From Halorubrum sp. F4 (GTDB lineage Archaea; Halobacteriota; Halobacteria; Halobacteriales; Haloferacaceae): a stretch of 62,292 bases of DNA. Each line of letters opens with the position of its first letter. Position 1 is the first letter of the stretch. Below the pieces are notes generated by a model. That model searched no databases. It had not been told where the DNA came from and saw only the letters and a program-made list of their open reading frames with translations. This document shows positions 7,977 to 17,366 of this stretch, one piece after another. The translations under genes and the position numbers were made by a program. The stretch covers positions 1-62,292 of the forward strand of contig NZ_JAPDFS010000006.1 of NCBI RefSeq assembly GCF_027257195.1, in the 5' to 3' direction.

Positions 7977-9989
7977 ATGACGGCCCCGCGGATCGGCGTC
8001 GACGTCGGCGGGACGTTCACGGACGTGGCGCTGGCGCTCGACGGGCGGCTCGTCACGGCGAAGGTACCGAGCACCGACGACCAGAGCGAGGGGGTGATGG
8101 CCGGGATCGAGAAGGCCTGTGCGGAGGCCGGGATCGATCCGGAAGCCATAGACGAGTTCTCGCACGCGATGACCGTCTCGGTCAACGCCCTGCTCGAGGA
8201 CGACGGGGCGAAGACGGCGCTCGTGACGACCGAGGGCTTCCGCGACGTCCTGGAGATCGGTCGACAGGCCCGACCGTCGCTGTACGACCTCGACGCCGAG
8301 AAGCCGACGCCGCTGGTTCCGAGACGCCGCCGGTTCGAGGTATCCGAGCGGGCGACGGCCGACGGGATCGAAACGCCCGCCGACGAGGAGGAGGTCCGGT
8401 CCGTCGCCGAGGCGATCCGTCGGGCCGACGTCGAGTCGGTCGCCGTCTCGTTGCTCCACGCGTACGCACATCCCGAGAACGAGCGCCGGGTCGCGGACCT
8501 GCTCCGCGCGGAACTCGACGTCCCGGTGTCGGCCTCCCACGAGGTCCTCGCCGAGTTCCGCGAGTACGAGCGCACGTCGACGACGGCCGTCGACGCCTAC
8601 GTCCGGCCGGCGATCGACCGATACGTCAGCCACCTGACCGAGCGCGCTCGCGACCTCGACGTCCCGCACCCGCGAATCATGCAGGCCAACGGCGGGATCA
8701 CGGACGCGGACACCGTCAGGCGAAACGCGGTGACGACCGTCCTCTCCGGACCCGCCGCCGGCGTCGTCGGCGCGAGCACGATGGCGGACGCTTCCGACGC
8801 CGACGCCGACCGGCAGGAGGGCCTGGTTACCTTCGACATGGGCGGGACCTCGAGCGACGTGAGCCTCGTCCGCGACGGGGAGGCCGCGCGGACGACCGAG
8901 GGCGTGATCAACGACCGACCGATCAAGACGCCGATGGTCGACGTGGAGACGGTGGGAGCCGGCGGCGGGTCGATCGCGTGGGTCGACGCCGGTGGCGCGC
9001 TCCGGATCGGGCCGCGCTCGGCCGGGGCCGACCCGGGGCCGGCCTGCTACGGCAAGGGGGGCACGGAGCCGACCGTCACCGACGCGAACCTGGTCCTGGG
9101 GTACATCGGCGGGGACACGAGCCTCGGCGGCGAGCTGTCGCTCGACGCGGACGCCGCCCACGACGCCCTCGAATCGCTCGCCGACGACGCCGGGCTCGAT
9201 GGCGCGCTGGAGGCGGCCCGCGGAGTCTACCGCATCGCGAACGCGAACATGACCCGGGCGATCCGGTCCGTGACCGTCGAGCGGGGGTACGACCCGCGGC
9301 GGTTCGGCCTCGTCGCGTTCGGCGGCGCGGGCCCGATGCACGCGATCGCGATCGCGGACGGCCTCGACATCTCCCGGGTGGTGATCCCGCGTGCGTCCGG
9401 CGTCCTCTCGGCGTACGGCCTGCTCGCGGCCGACGAGAAGCGTGACGCGGTCCGGACGCATCAGCGACGGCTCTCCGCGGTCGACTCCGACGACGTCGAC
9501 GCGGTGTACGCGTCGCTGGCGGAGGAGCTGCTCGACGAGGTGAGCGACCGCGACGCCGCGAGCGTGCGATACGCCGCCGACCTCCGGTACGCCGGGCAGA
9601 GCTTCGAACTCACCGCGGAGATCGATCGACCGTTCGACGCCACGGCCGCCGGCGAGCGGTTCGCGTCGGCTCACGAGTCGGCGTACGGCTACCGGGCGGA
9701 CGAGCCGGTCGAGCTCGTGAACTGCCGCGCGACGGCGATCGTTCCTCGGGACGCGCCGTCGCTCGAGTACGACGACGGCGGCGGCGGGCTGTCCCGGTCC
9801 CGGGAGGCGGTCTTCGACGGCGGCACCTACGAGGCACCCGTGTACGATCGGGACGGGCTGCCGCCCGCGGAGTCGGTCGGAGGTCCGTCGATAATCGAGG
9901 GTCCCGAGAGCACCGTCGTCGTCCCGCCCGCGTGGACCGTTCGAGTGCGTCCCGACGGGGCGCTCGTCGCCGAGGTGATCGACGAATGA
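7977..9989 (+). CDS. hyuA: Hydantoinase A / 5-oxoprolinase A-type subunit
   Basis: 670 aa. It starts MTAPRIGVDVGGTFTDVAL, the phosphate-binding loop of the hydantoinase/oxoprolinase N-terminal domain. Further ASKHA-type ATPase blocks follow (DMGGTSSDVSL, GAGGGSIAWVD, FGGAGPMHA). With subunit B this family performs ATP-dependent opening of cyclic amides (hydantoins, 5-oxoproline), or in the acetone/acetophenone carboxylase branch ATP-dependent carboxylation. The sequence alone does not separate these. It begins one base after the transporter stop and overlaps hyuB by four bases (ATGA). Confidence 0.92.
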   Translation: MTAPRIGVDVGGTFTDVALALDGRLVTAKVPSTDDQSEGVMAGIEKACAEAGIDPEAIDEFSHAMTVSVNALLEDDGAKTALVTTEGFRDVLEIGRQARPSLYDLDAEKPTPLVPRRRRFEVSERATADGIETPADEEEVRSVAEAIRRADVESVAVSLLHAYAHPENERRVADLLRAELDVPVSASHEVLAEFREYERTSTTAVDAYVRPAIDRYVSHLTERARDLDVPHPRIMQANGGITDADTVRRNAVTTVLSGPAAGVVGASTMADASDADADRQEGLVTFDMGGTSSDVSLVRDGEAARTTEGVINDRPIKTPMVDVETVGAGGGSIAWVDAGGALRIGPRSAGADPGPACYGKGGTEPTVTDANLVLGYIGGDTSLGGELSLDADAAHDALESLADDAGLDGALEAARGVYRIANANMTRAIRSVTVERGYDPRRFGLVAFGGAGPMHAIAIADGLDISRVVIPRASGVLSAYGLLAADEKRDAVRTHQRRLSAVDSDDVDAVYASLAEELLDEVSDRDAASVRYAADLRYAGQSFELTAEIDRPFDATAAGERFASAHESAYGYRADEPVELVNCRATAIVPRDAPSLEYDDGGGGLSRSREAVFDGGTYEAPVYDRDGLPPAESVGGPSIIEGPESTVVVPPAWTVRVRPDGALVAEVIDE

Positions 9990-11593
9990 GCGACGACGAG
10001 CCGACCATCGATCCGGTGACGCTCGAGATACTCCGCAACCAGCTCGAGAGCGTCGCCACCGAGATGGGTCACGTGCTCATCCGCGGGGCGTACTCGCCGA
10101 ACATCAAGGAGCGGCAGGACTGCTCGACGGCCCTTTTCGACGCCTCGGGCCGGATGATCGCACAGGCGGAACACATCCCGGTTCACCTCGGCGCGATGCC
10201 CGACGCCGTCGACGTCGTCCTGCAGCGGGACCCGAAGCCGGGCGACGTGTTCATCGTCAACGACCCGTTCGCGGGCGGAACGCATCTCCCCGACATCACG
10301 CTGGTCTCGACGATCGCGCCGGAAGACGAGGTGCTCGGCTTCGCGGTATCGCGCGCACATCACGCCGACGTGGGCGGGAGTGCCCCGGGCAGCATGCCGC
10401 CAGGGGCCCGGGAAGTCTACGAGGAGGGACTCCGGCTTCCGGCGGTTCGGCTCGTCGACGGCGGCGAGCCGAACGAGGCGGTTCACGACCTCATCCGGGC
10501 GAACGTCCGAACGCCGGACGAGCGCGAGGCCGACCTCCGGGCGCAACGCGCCGCGAACGCGCGCGCCGAAGAGCGCATCGACGAATTGCTCGACGAGCAC
10601 GGCGAGACGTTGCTCGACGCGTTCGACGCCGTCATCGAGTACTCCCGCGACCGCGTCGAGGCCGAACTCGCGACGCTTCCGGACGGAACGTACCGCGCAC
10701 GGGACGTGCTCGAAGGCGACGGCGTGACCGACGCGGACGTCCCGATGGAGGTAGCCGTCACGATCGACGGCGCGTCGATCGACGTCGACTTCGCCGGCAC
10801 CGCAGATCAGGTGGCGGGCAACCTGAACGCGCCGCTGTCGGTCGCGAAGAGCGCGGTCTACTTCGTCGTCCGCGCGATCACCGATCCGGACATCCCGCCG
10901 AACCACGGCTGTTACGAGCCGGTGTCGGTGTCGGCACCCGAGGGATCGCTTCTCGATCCGAACCCGCCGGCGGCGGTCGTCGGCGGCAACGTCGAGACGA
11001 GCCAGCGCGTCACCGACGTCACGCTCGCGGCGCTCGCCCCCGCGATCCCCGACGCCATCCCCGCCGGCGGCCAGGGAACGATGAACAACCTGATCATCGG
11101 CGACCGTTCGGGCGAGTTCACCTACTACGAGACGATCGGTGGCGGGTTCGGGGGCCGGCCGACGAAGGACGGCATGGACGGCGTCCAGGTCGGGATGACC
11201 AACACGCTCAACACGCCCGTCGAATCGATGGAGACGGAGTACCCGCTCCGCGTCGAGCGCTACGCCCTGCGACCCTCGAGCGGCGGCGACGGGCGATACC
11301 GCGGCGGCCTGGGACTCGAACGGACCGTCACCGTCGAGACCGACGCCACCGTGTCGCTTCTGACGGAGCGTCGACGGACCGCTCCCGCCGGACTCGACGG
11401 TGGCGAGGACGGCTCGGTCGGACGCAACCTCGTCGACGGTGAAGCCGTTCCGGCGAAGGCATCCCTCGACGTAGCGGCCGGGACGACCGTCTCGATCCTG
11501 ACGCCCGGCGGCGGCGGACACGGCGACCCCGCCGAGCGCGAGGCGGCCGCCAGAGAGCGCGACCGACGCGACGGCAAGGTGGACGACCGGTAG
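9986..11593 (+). CDS. hyuB: Hydantoinase B / 5-oxoprolinase B-type subunit
   Basis: 535 aa from the ATG overlapping the hyuA stop; the frame upstream is antisense-like and was discarded. Family blocks include [42 protein letters not shown] and [15 protein letters not shown]. It partners HyuA in ATP-dependent hydrolysis of a cyclic amide or carboxylation of a ketone. The last codons (KVDDR) lie in a short tandem repeat that continues past the stop. Confidence 0.92.
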   Translation: MSDDEPTIDPVTLEILRNQLESVATEMGHVLIRGAYSPNIKERQDCSTALFDASGRMIAQAEHIPVHLGAMPDAVDVVLQRDPKPGDVFIVNDPFAGGTHLPDITLVSTIAPEDEVLGFAVSRAHHADVGGSAPGSMPPGAREVYEEGLRLPAVRLVDGGEPNEAVHDLIRANVRTPDEREADLRAQRAANARAEERIDELLDEHGETLLDAFDAVIEYSRDRVEAELATLPDGTYRARDVLEGDGVTDADVPMEVAVTIDGASIDVDFAGTADQVAGNLNAPLSVAKSAVYFVVRAITDPDIPPNHGCYEPVSVSAPEGSLLDPNPPAAVVGGNVETSQRVTDVTLAALAPAIPDAIPAGGQGTMNNLIIGDRSGEFTYYETIGGGFGGRPTKDGMDGVQVGMTNTLNTPVESMETEYPLRVERYALRPSSGGDGRYRGGLGLERTVTVETDATVSLLTERRRTAPAGLDGGEDGSVGRNLVDGEAVPAKASLDVAAGTTVSILTPGGGGHGDPAEREAAARERDRRDGKVDDR

Positions 11594-11640
11594 CGGCAGG
11601 GAGGTGGACGACCGGTAGCGACGGGAAGGTGGACGATCGG
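11577..11640. repeat. Short tandem repeat at the hyuB 3' end
   Basis: About 2.5 imperfect copies of GGTGGACGACCGGTAG plus a spacer of 9-11 bp occur in a row. The first encodes the last residues and stop of hyuB, and the next two follow in non-coding DNA. The pattern suggests local duplication of the gene end. Confidence 0.65.
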
Positions 11641-11998
11641 GTTAGGGAACCGGTTGGAGTGGTCGGAACGCGCCCTCGCCGACCGCCTCCCGTAGCTCCA
11701 CGTTCCGAGGTGGCTCGACTCGTCCCGGGGTCTCGACCGCAGCCGGACAAGAACACGCTTAAGAACCCCGACGGCGACCTCCAGGTGGGAACAGCACAGC
11801 TGCGGATCCGACTCGCCGGGGCCTCTTCACCCACGGCTTGGGAACGTAGCAGTGCACCGCCGCCTCCGACGACCGGGACCGAGACGCCCGTTTCACGGGC
11901 CCTCGCCGGAACCGCTCGCGTTCGCGAGCGTTCCGAGATCCGGGTCGCGCGGAGTCGCGGTCACGTACTCGCGGTTGTGCCGTTCCAATTTCAAGACA
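11594..11998. other. 405-bp leader region before rps15 with promoter-like element; possible structured RNA
   Basis: No credible protein frame is present. After the repeat copies, AACACGCTTAAGAACC (about 11752-11767) resembles a haloarchaeal promoter for a stable RNA or operon leader. Downstream, potential stems include CACAGCTGC with GTAGCAGTG (~11799-11855) and CGCTCGCGTTCGCGAGCG (~11920-11937). It could be a long 5' leader of the rps15 operon or a small RNA. No tRNA, SRP RNA or RNase P RNA signature was recognised. Confidence 0.35.
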
Positions 11999-12466
11999 AT
12001 GGCACGAATGCACACGCGCCGTCGCGGTTCGTCCGGTTCGGACAAGCCGGCGACGGACGAGAACCCGGAGTGGAGCGACGTCGACGCCGAGGACATCGAG
12101 TCCCGCGTCGTCGAACTGGCGGAACAGGGCGAGGACCCGAGCGTCATCGGGATCAAGCTTCGCGACGAGGGCGTCAAGGGCGTCCCGGTGCCCGACGTCA
12201 AACTCGCCACCGGCAAGAAGATCACCGAGATCCTCGAGGAACACGACGCCGAGTCCGACCTACCCGAGGACCTGCGGCACCTGCTGGCCCGCGCGGTTCG
12301 CCTGCGCGAGCACATGGCCGAGAACGGACAGGACCACCAGAACAAGCGCGCGCTCCAGAACACGGAGTCGAAGATCCGCCGCCTCGCGAACTACTACCGC
12401 GGCGACGAGATCGACGAGGACTTCACCTACACCTACGAGAACGCCGCCGAACTCCTCGAGGAGTAA
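11999..12466 (+). CDS. rps15: 30S ribosomal protein S15
   Basis: 155 aa, MARMHTRRRGSSGSDKP. The archaeal/eukaryotic-type S15 (S13e homologue) N-terminal extension is present, followed by the helical 16S rRNA-binding domain (LRERMAEN-like LREHMAENGQDHQNKRALQ, then IRRLANYYRG). It heads a conserved archaeal block with a RecJ-like protein, pcc1 and rps3ae. The ATG at 11999 is fixed by the conserved MARMHTRRRG start. Confidence 0.97.
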   Translation: MARMHTRRRGSSGSDKPATDENPEWSDVDAEDIESRVVELAEQGEDPSVIGIKLRDEGVKGVPVPDVKLATGKKITEILEEHDAESDLPEDLRHLLARAVRLREHMAENGQDHQNKRALQNTESKIRRLANYYRGDEIDEDFTYTYENAAELLEE

Positions 12467-12514
12467 GGCCCGCATCGAGCCGAACACACCGACCCGAACT
12501 CCCGACACACACCC

Positions 12515-13675
12515 GTGACCGAGACCACCGCAGAACCCGGGCCCGACCCCGACGCGCTCGCCAGCGTCCTCGCCGACGCGCCGTTCGTTCGGCTCGTCGC
12601 GACCGACGACGGCGACGCGCTCGCCGCGGCGGGAACGCTCGCCCGCGCGCTCCGTGAGCGTGCGGTGCCGTTTCAGGTCCGGATCGCACGCGATCCGGTC
12701 CCCGACGCCGCCAGCGACGACGTCGCAGTGACTCTCGGAGCCGACCGAGGTCCACACGCGATACCGGCCGGTCGACGACCCGCGAGCACGACCGCCTTCG
12801 CGGTCGCCCGCGAGCTGGGCGTCGATCCCGACCCGGTGATCGCGTTGGCCGGCGTCGTCGCCGCGGGCTCCGTGCCCGGGACCGACGGCTCGGGCGACGC
12901 GCTCGAGGCCGCGGAACGCGTCGGAGCCGTCACCCGGCGTCCCGGCGTGGCGGTACCGACCGCGGACCTGGCGGACGGGATCGCGGCCTCGACGCTTCTC
13001 CGGACGCCGTACTCCGGCGACGTCGAGGCGACCCGGACCGCCATCGCGGCGCTCGACCTCCCGGCGGAACTCGACGAGGACGCCCACAGACGGCTCGCCT
13101 CGCTGGTCGCCGTGGACGTCGCCGGCGCGGAGGACGCGAGCACGCGGAGCGCGTCGGCCGTCGAGCGCGCGCTTCGACCGTACGCGATCGACGCGTCGGC
13201 CGGCCCGTTCGAGACGGTCGGCGGCCACGCCGACGTCCTCGAGGCCCTCGCGCGCGAGGAGCCGGGAACGGGCGTCGCGCTGGCGCTCGCGGCCGACCCG
13301 GGCGACGGGCTCCGGACGGCCGCGGTCGACGCCTGGCGGTCCCACGGGACGGCCGCCCACCGCGCGCTCGACGACGCGACGACCGGCCGATACGACGGCT
13401 GTCTCGTCGCCCGCGTCGACACGCCGGCGAAGACGCTCCCCACGGTCGCCCGAATCCTCCGGGACTTCCGGTCGCCGGAGCCCGTCGCGATCGTTCTCGA
13501 CGAGTCGTCGGGACGGATCGCGGCGGCCGCGACCGAGGACCGCGGGATCGGCGACACCTGCCGGTCGGCCGCCAACGAGGCGGGCGGCGACGGCTGGGGG
13601 GGCGGAACCCGCGGCGGGATCGCCGTCGACGGGGACCCGACGGACGCGCTGGCCGCGCTCCGGGGGGCGCTATGA
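12515..13675 (+). CDS. RecJ-like DHH/DHHA1 family protein
   Basis: 386 aa from a GTG start 48 bp after rps15. It sits where archaeal genomes carry a RecJ-like single-strand exonuclease or GINS-associated nuclease gene between rps15 and pcc1. The body is Ala/Asp-rich. The C-terminal block with GGTRGG and a nearby Asp resembles the DHHA1 substrate-binding end. A complete DHH motif is not obvious, so the nuclease centre may be degenerate. It overlaps pcc1 by four bases. The assignment rests on context plus weak domain similarity. Confidence 0.65.
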   Translation: MTETTAEPGPDPDALASVLADAPFVRLVATDDGDALAAAGTLARALRERAVPFQVRIARDPVPDAASDDVAVTLGADRGPHAIPAGRRPASTTAFAVARELGVDPDPVIALAGVVAAGSVPGTDGSGDALEAAERVGAVTRRPGVAVPTADLADGIAASTLLRTPYSGDVEATRTAIAALDLPAELDEDAHRRLASLVAVDVAGAEDASTRSASAVERALRPYAIDASAGPFETVGGHADVLEALAREEPGTGVALALAADPGDGLRTAAVDAWRSHGTAAHRALDDATTGRYDGCLVARVDTPAKTLPTVARILRDFRSPEPVAIVLDESSGRIAAAATEDRGIGDTCRSAANEAGGDGWGGGTRGGIAVDGDPTDALAALRGAL

Positions 13676-14049
13676 CGGCTGACGAGCAAGCGGAGGCCGG
13701 CACCGCCGGCCCCGGATCCCGGACCGCGGCGGTCCGGACGACCCACGCCGACGCCGAACTCGTCGCCGACGCGCTCGCGCCCGACGACACCGACTCGATG
13801 GCGGTACGCGTCGACGGCGACGCGATCGACTGCCGGATCGAGCGGCCGACGACGGGCGGGTTGCGCTCGACCGTCGACGACTACGTGGTGAACCTGCGGG
13901 TCGCGGAGCGGGTCATCGAACGAGCACGCGAACACCGAACCGCCGACGGGACGGCCGCCGACGCAACGGCTACCGACGAGTCGACCGCCGACGCGGCGGC
14001 GGGACGAGACGCAGACACGAACACCCGACACACCGACACCAACACATGA
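13672..14049 (+). CDS. pcc1: KEOPS complex subunit Pcc1
   Basis: 125 aa starting in the RecJ-like gene stop (ATGA). Residues ~20-100 have the Pcc1 pattern: AELVADALAPDD, then SMAVRVDGDAIDCRIE, then LRSTVDDYVVNLRVAERVI. Pcc1 is the dimerisation subunit of KEOPS, which makes the t6A modification at position 37 of ANN-decoding tRNAs. The C-terminal ~30 residues are a Thr/Asp/Ala-rich tail, longer than usual and probably disordered. It overlaps rps3ae by four bases. Confidence 0.88.
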   Translation: MTADEQAEAGTAGPGSRTAAVRTTHADAELVADALAPDDTDSMAVRVDGDAIDCRIERPTTGGLRSTVDDYVVNLRVAERVIERAREHRTADGTAADATATDESTADAAAGRDADTNTRHTDTNT

Positions 14050-14687
14050 GCGAACGATCAGTTTCCAAGAGCAGAGAACAGAAACGCTGGTACGACGTAC
14101 TGGCACCCGAACAGTTCGACCGCGCGGAGCTCGGCGAGACCCTCGCCGAGGAGCCCGATCAGGTCATCGGCCGCACGATCACGACCACGCTGGGCGAGCT
14201 CACCGGCGACTCGAGCGCGAACAACACGAAGCTCACGTTCAAGATCACCGACGTGGGCAGCGACACGGCCTACACCGAGTTCATCAAGTACGAGCTGACG
14301 CGCGACTACCTGCGCTCTCTCGTCCGCCGCGGCGCCTCGAAGGTCGAGGCGTCGATCACGGTCGTGACGACCGACGACTACCGGATCCGCGTCCAGCCCG
14401 TCGCGTTGACGACCAAGAAGGCGGACCGCTCCCAGGAGAAGGCGATCCGGCGCGTCATGATCGATAAGGTCCACGACGCCGCCGAGGAGCGTACCTTCGA
14501 GTCGTTCGTCGACGCGATCGTCGACGGAAACCTCTCGTCGGCGGTCTACGCCGACGCGAAGACGATCTACCCGCTGCGCCGCGTCGAGGTCCAGAAGCTG
14601 ACCCTCGAGGCGCGCCCCGAGGAGATCGCCGCCGAGGAGGAGGCCGCCGTCGACGTCGACGCCGACGACGTGGCGGTCGACGAGTAG
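14046..14687 (+). CDS. rps3ae: 30S ribosomal protein S3Ae
   Basis: 213 aa. MSERSVSKSREQKRWYDVLAP and IGRTITTTLGELTGD are diagnostic of archaeal S3Ae (eukaryotic S1/S3a). The C-terminal block YPLRRVEVQKLTLEARP is followed by an acidic tail. It is a structural small-subunit protein in the archaeal ribosome. It overlaps pcc1 by ATGA, so it is translated from the same message as rps15, the RecJ-like gene and pcc1. Confidence 0.97.
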   Translation: MSERSVSKSREQKRWYDVLAPEQFDRAELGETLAEEPDQVIGRTITTTLGELTGDSSANNTKLTFKITDVGSDTAYTEFIKYELTRDYLRSLVRRGASKVEASITVVTTDDYRIRVQPVALTTKKADRSQEKAIRRVMIDKVHDAAEERTFESFVDAIVDGNLSSAVYADAKTIYPLRRVEVQKLTLEARPEEIAAEEEAAVDVDADDVAVDE

Positions 14688-15143
14688 TCGCGGTCGACGA
14701 CCACCCGTTTCCTTCGTTTATCATCCCGGTGAGCGACGGTGCCGATCCGACATCGACACGACAAAAATACCAGAATTAGTTTCATATATTTATTCAAATA
14801 TAAAATATCGAGACGGAATCTAGCGATTGATGAAGGCGGCATAGATCGGAATAGATCGGTACGAGGCCGTGATTTAGTTCCAATATAAAGCGGTAACAAC
14901 GAATATAGGGCCATCATTCTTACCTCGACGAATTTCTAATATAGATAAACTTCCGAATATTTCCACTAATATAGCAGATTTCAAATACTTGTGAGACGGT
15001 CACCCGGATCCCTCACGTGCTCGGTCCGGAAGCAGGGAGCGGTCAGGGACGGTCATGGAGGGAGAGGGAGATCCTGGCCCGCGGAACCCCGCGGATCGGG
15101 GATCGCCGGAAACCATTATTGTGCGGGCGCGAAAACGGGAGGT
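14688..15143. other. Intergenic region dominated by an AT-rich island
   Basis: Bases ~14758-14992 are strikingly AT-rich against a GC-rich background (for example CATATATTTATTCAAATATAAAATATCG). Several short frames occur on both strands, but none looks like a protein. No known terminal repeats, att site or origin repeats were recognised. A TATA-like CCATTATTG and a GGAGGT at 15138-15143 serve the next gene. Confidence 0.6.
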
Positions 15144-15545
15144 ATGTACGAGATCCTGGCCGCGATAGACGAGGATGCGGACGGAGTCGGCGCTCAGATC
15201 GACGCGATCGGGGAGATAGCGGACGAAGCCGACGAGGTCGTCGTCCACCTCCTTCACGTGTTCACCGACAACCCGACCGGCGCGTCGGTCACGCAGGTCG
15301 ACTCGGCCCGCGAGGCGATCAAACGGCTGAGAGAGCGCGACATCACGGTTCACCCGGAGGAGACCAGCGGCGACCCGGCGACACGGATCCTCGAACACGC
15401 CGAGCGGGAGGACGTCGACCAGATCTGCGTCGGCGGGCGAAAGCGGTCGCCGACGGGGAAGGCGCTCTTCGGCAGCGTCACCCAGGACGTGATCCTCGGA
15501 ACCGAACGACCGGTCCTAGTCTGCGGACGCGGATCGGGGTCGTAG
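15144..15545 (+). CDS. Universal stress protein (UspA family)
   Basis: 133 aa from ATG 15144, with GGAGGT immediately upstream; the longer upstream frame lacks family similarity. It starts MYEILAAIDED and ends in the ATP-binding block VGGRKRSPTGKALFGSVTQDVILGTERPVLV, equivalent to the Gx2Gx9GS(V/T) motif. These nucleotide-binding proteins help cells survive stress. It has no evident link to the catabolic genes that follow. Confidence 0.9.
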   Translation: MYEILAAIDEDADGVGAQIDAIGEIADEADEVVVHLLHVFTDNPTGASVTQVDSAREAIKRLRERDITVHPEETSGDPATRILEHAEREDVDQICVGGRKRSPTGKALFGSVTQDVILGTERPVLVCGRGSGS

Positions 15546-15636
15546 CCGCCTCCTCCCGGCCGAGGACCGTCGAGCGGTCGCGACGATCCGCGGTCACTCG
15601 ACACGCTAATGTACGTGGTTACTCACGATGTGAACG

Positions 15637-16521
15637 ATGCGTGTAAGCGTACTCGGAGCCGGGACCATGGGCCACGGTATCGCACAGGTCGCCGCGATGG
15701 CGGGATACGACGTGACGATCCGCGACATCGAGGAGTCCATCCTCGAGTCTGGCGTCGACGCGATCGAGTCGAACCTCCAGGGCGGCGTCGACAGGGACAA
15801 AGTGACCGAAGCGGAGAAGACGGCGACCCTGGAGCGGATCGACACGACGACCTCGCTTCCCGACGCCGTCGGCGACGCGGAGTTCGTCGTCGAGGCGATC
15901 CCCGAGCGGATGGACCTGAAACGGGAGACGTTCGAGGAGGTGGCCGCCAACGCACCGGCGGAGGCGGTGATCGCGACCAACACCTCCTCGCTCTCGATAA
16001 CCGAGATCGCGAGCGTCCTCGACCGGCCCGGACGGGCGATCGGTCTCCACTTCTTCAACCCCGTCCACATCATGGGGCTCGTCGAGGTCGTCGTCGCCGA
16101 GCAGACCGACGAGGAGACGCTTTCGGCGGCGACGGAGTTCGTCGAGGCGATCGACAAGGAGCCGGTGACGGTCACCGACTCGGCCGGGTTCGCCTCCTCG
16201 CGACTCGGCGTCGCGGTCGGGGTCGAGGCGATCCGGATGCTCGAGGAGGGCGTCGCGGGACCGGAGGACATCGACGCCGCGATGGAGCTCGGATACAACC
16301 ACCCGATGGGGCCGATCGAGCTGTGTGACGTGGTCGGGCTCGACGTGCGGCTCGACATCCTCGAGTACCTCCGCGAGGAGCTCGGCGAGCGCTTCCGCCC
16401 GCCGCAGCTGCTCAAACGCAAGGTCCGTGCCGGCAAGCTCGGGAGGAAGAGCGGCGAGGGCTTCTACGTCTGGGAGGACGGCGAGGTCGTCGGCGTGAGC
16501 GGCGACTGGGGTGAGCGGTGA
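15637..16521 (+). CDS. 3-hydroxyacyl-CoA dehydrogenase
   Basis: 294 aa. The Rossmann NAD-binding loop GAGTMGHGIAQVAAMAGY lies at the N-terminus. The catalytic region shows ATNTSSLSIT and GLHFFNPVHIMGLVEVV, with the His of FFNPVH. The C-terminal 3HCDH domain has YNHPMGPIEL and KSGEGFYVW. It oxidises 3-hydroxyacyl-CoA to 3-ketoacyl-CoA and could act as PaaH in the phenylacetate pathway or in general beta-oxidation. The stop overlaps the start of the next hydratase by one base. Confidence 0.94.
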   Translation: MRVSVLGAGTMGHGIAQVAAMAGYDVTIRDIEESILESGVDAIESNLQGGVDRDKVTEAEKTATLERIDTTTSLPDAVGDAEFVVEAIPERMDLKRETFEEVAANAPAEAVIATNTSSLSITEIASVLDRPGRAIGLHFFNPVHIMGLVEVVVAEQTDEETLSAATEFVEAIDKEPVTVTDSAGFASSRLGVAVGVEAIRMLEEGVAGPEDIDAAMELGYNHPMGPIELCDVVGLDVRLDILEYLREELGERFRPPQLLKRKVRAGKLGRKSGEGFYVWEDGEVVGVSGDWGER

Positions 16522-17348
16522 TGGCGGGGACGTCGACGGCGACCGAGTCGGCGGCGGCCGACAGCGACACCGTCTCGGTCTCGGTTGGCGATCGCGTCGA
16601 GAGCGTCGCGACGGTGACGATCTCGCGGCCGGACGCGCGCAACGCGCTCAACGCGGAGCTTCGAGAGGACCTGGTCGCGGTGTTCGAGGCGATCGGGGAC
16701 GACGACGCGGTCCGGGTCGTCGTGTTGACCGGCGACGACGAGAGCGGCGCGTTCGTCGCCGGCGCGGACGTGACCGAGCTCCGCGAGCGCGACGCGCTCG
16801 AACAGCGCGAGGCGAGCGAGCGGCCGCGGGTCTTCGAGCACGTCGAGGACTGCCCGAAGCCGACCATCGCCCGCGTGAACGGCCACGCGCTCGGCGGCGG
16901 ACTCGAGCTCGCGATGGCCTGCGACGTGCGGATCGCCGCCGAGGGCGGAAAGATCGGCCAGCCCGAGATCAACCTCGGGATCATCCCCGGCGGCGGCGGT
17001 ACGCAACGGCTTCCCCGTCTCGTGGGGACGGGACAGGCGATGAAGCTGATCTGCTCCGGCGAACTCGTCGACGCGGCGGCGGCCGCCGACCTCGGGATCG
17101 TCGAGGAGGCGTATCCCGCGGAGGAGCTCGACGACCGCGTCTACGACCTCGCCGGATCGATGGCCGAGAAGAGCCCGGTCGCCCTCGAGTTCGCGAAGAC
17201 CGCGGTCAAAGCGAGCGAGCGCATGGACCTCGAGACCGGCATCGACTACGAGGCCGAGCTGTTCGCCCAACTGTTCGCGACCGCGGACAAGGACGAGGGG
17301 ATAGACGCGTTCCTCGAGGACCGCGAGCCGGAGTGGAAGGGTCGGTAG
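16521..17348 (+). CDS. Enoyl-CoA hydratase (crotonase), catalytically complete
   Basis: 275 aa from the ATG sharing a base with the dehydrogenase stop; a GTG three bases earlier is an alternative. Both crotonase glutamates are present, in ALGGGLELAMACD and GQPEINLGIIPGGGGTQRLPR. The oxyanion-hole block GAFVAGADVTE is also present. It hydrates 2-enoyl-CoA to 3-hydroxyacyl-CoA. Coupled to the dehydrogenase it forms two consecutive beta-oxidation steps and could serve as PaaF. Confidence 0.94.
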   Translation: MAGTSTATESAAADSDTVSVSVGDRVESVATVTISRPDARNALNAELREDLVAVFEAIGDDDAVRVVVLTGDDESGAFVAGADVTELRERDALEQREASERPRVFEHVEDCPKPTIARVNGHALGGGLELAMACDVRIAAEGGKIGQPEINLGIIPGGGGTQRLPRLVGTGQAMKLICSGELVDAAAAADLGIVEEAYPAEELDDRVYDLAGSMAEKSPVALEFAKTAVKASERMDLETGIDYEAELFAQLFATADKDEGIDAFLEDREPEWKGR

Positions 17349-17366
17349 GCTCGGAAATCGCGCGCC

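Noticed and set aside
11785..11870. Possible SRP RNA tip (GGGAACGTAGCAG)
   Set aside because: The expected tetraloop stem and the rest of the 7S RNA could not be paired convincingly.
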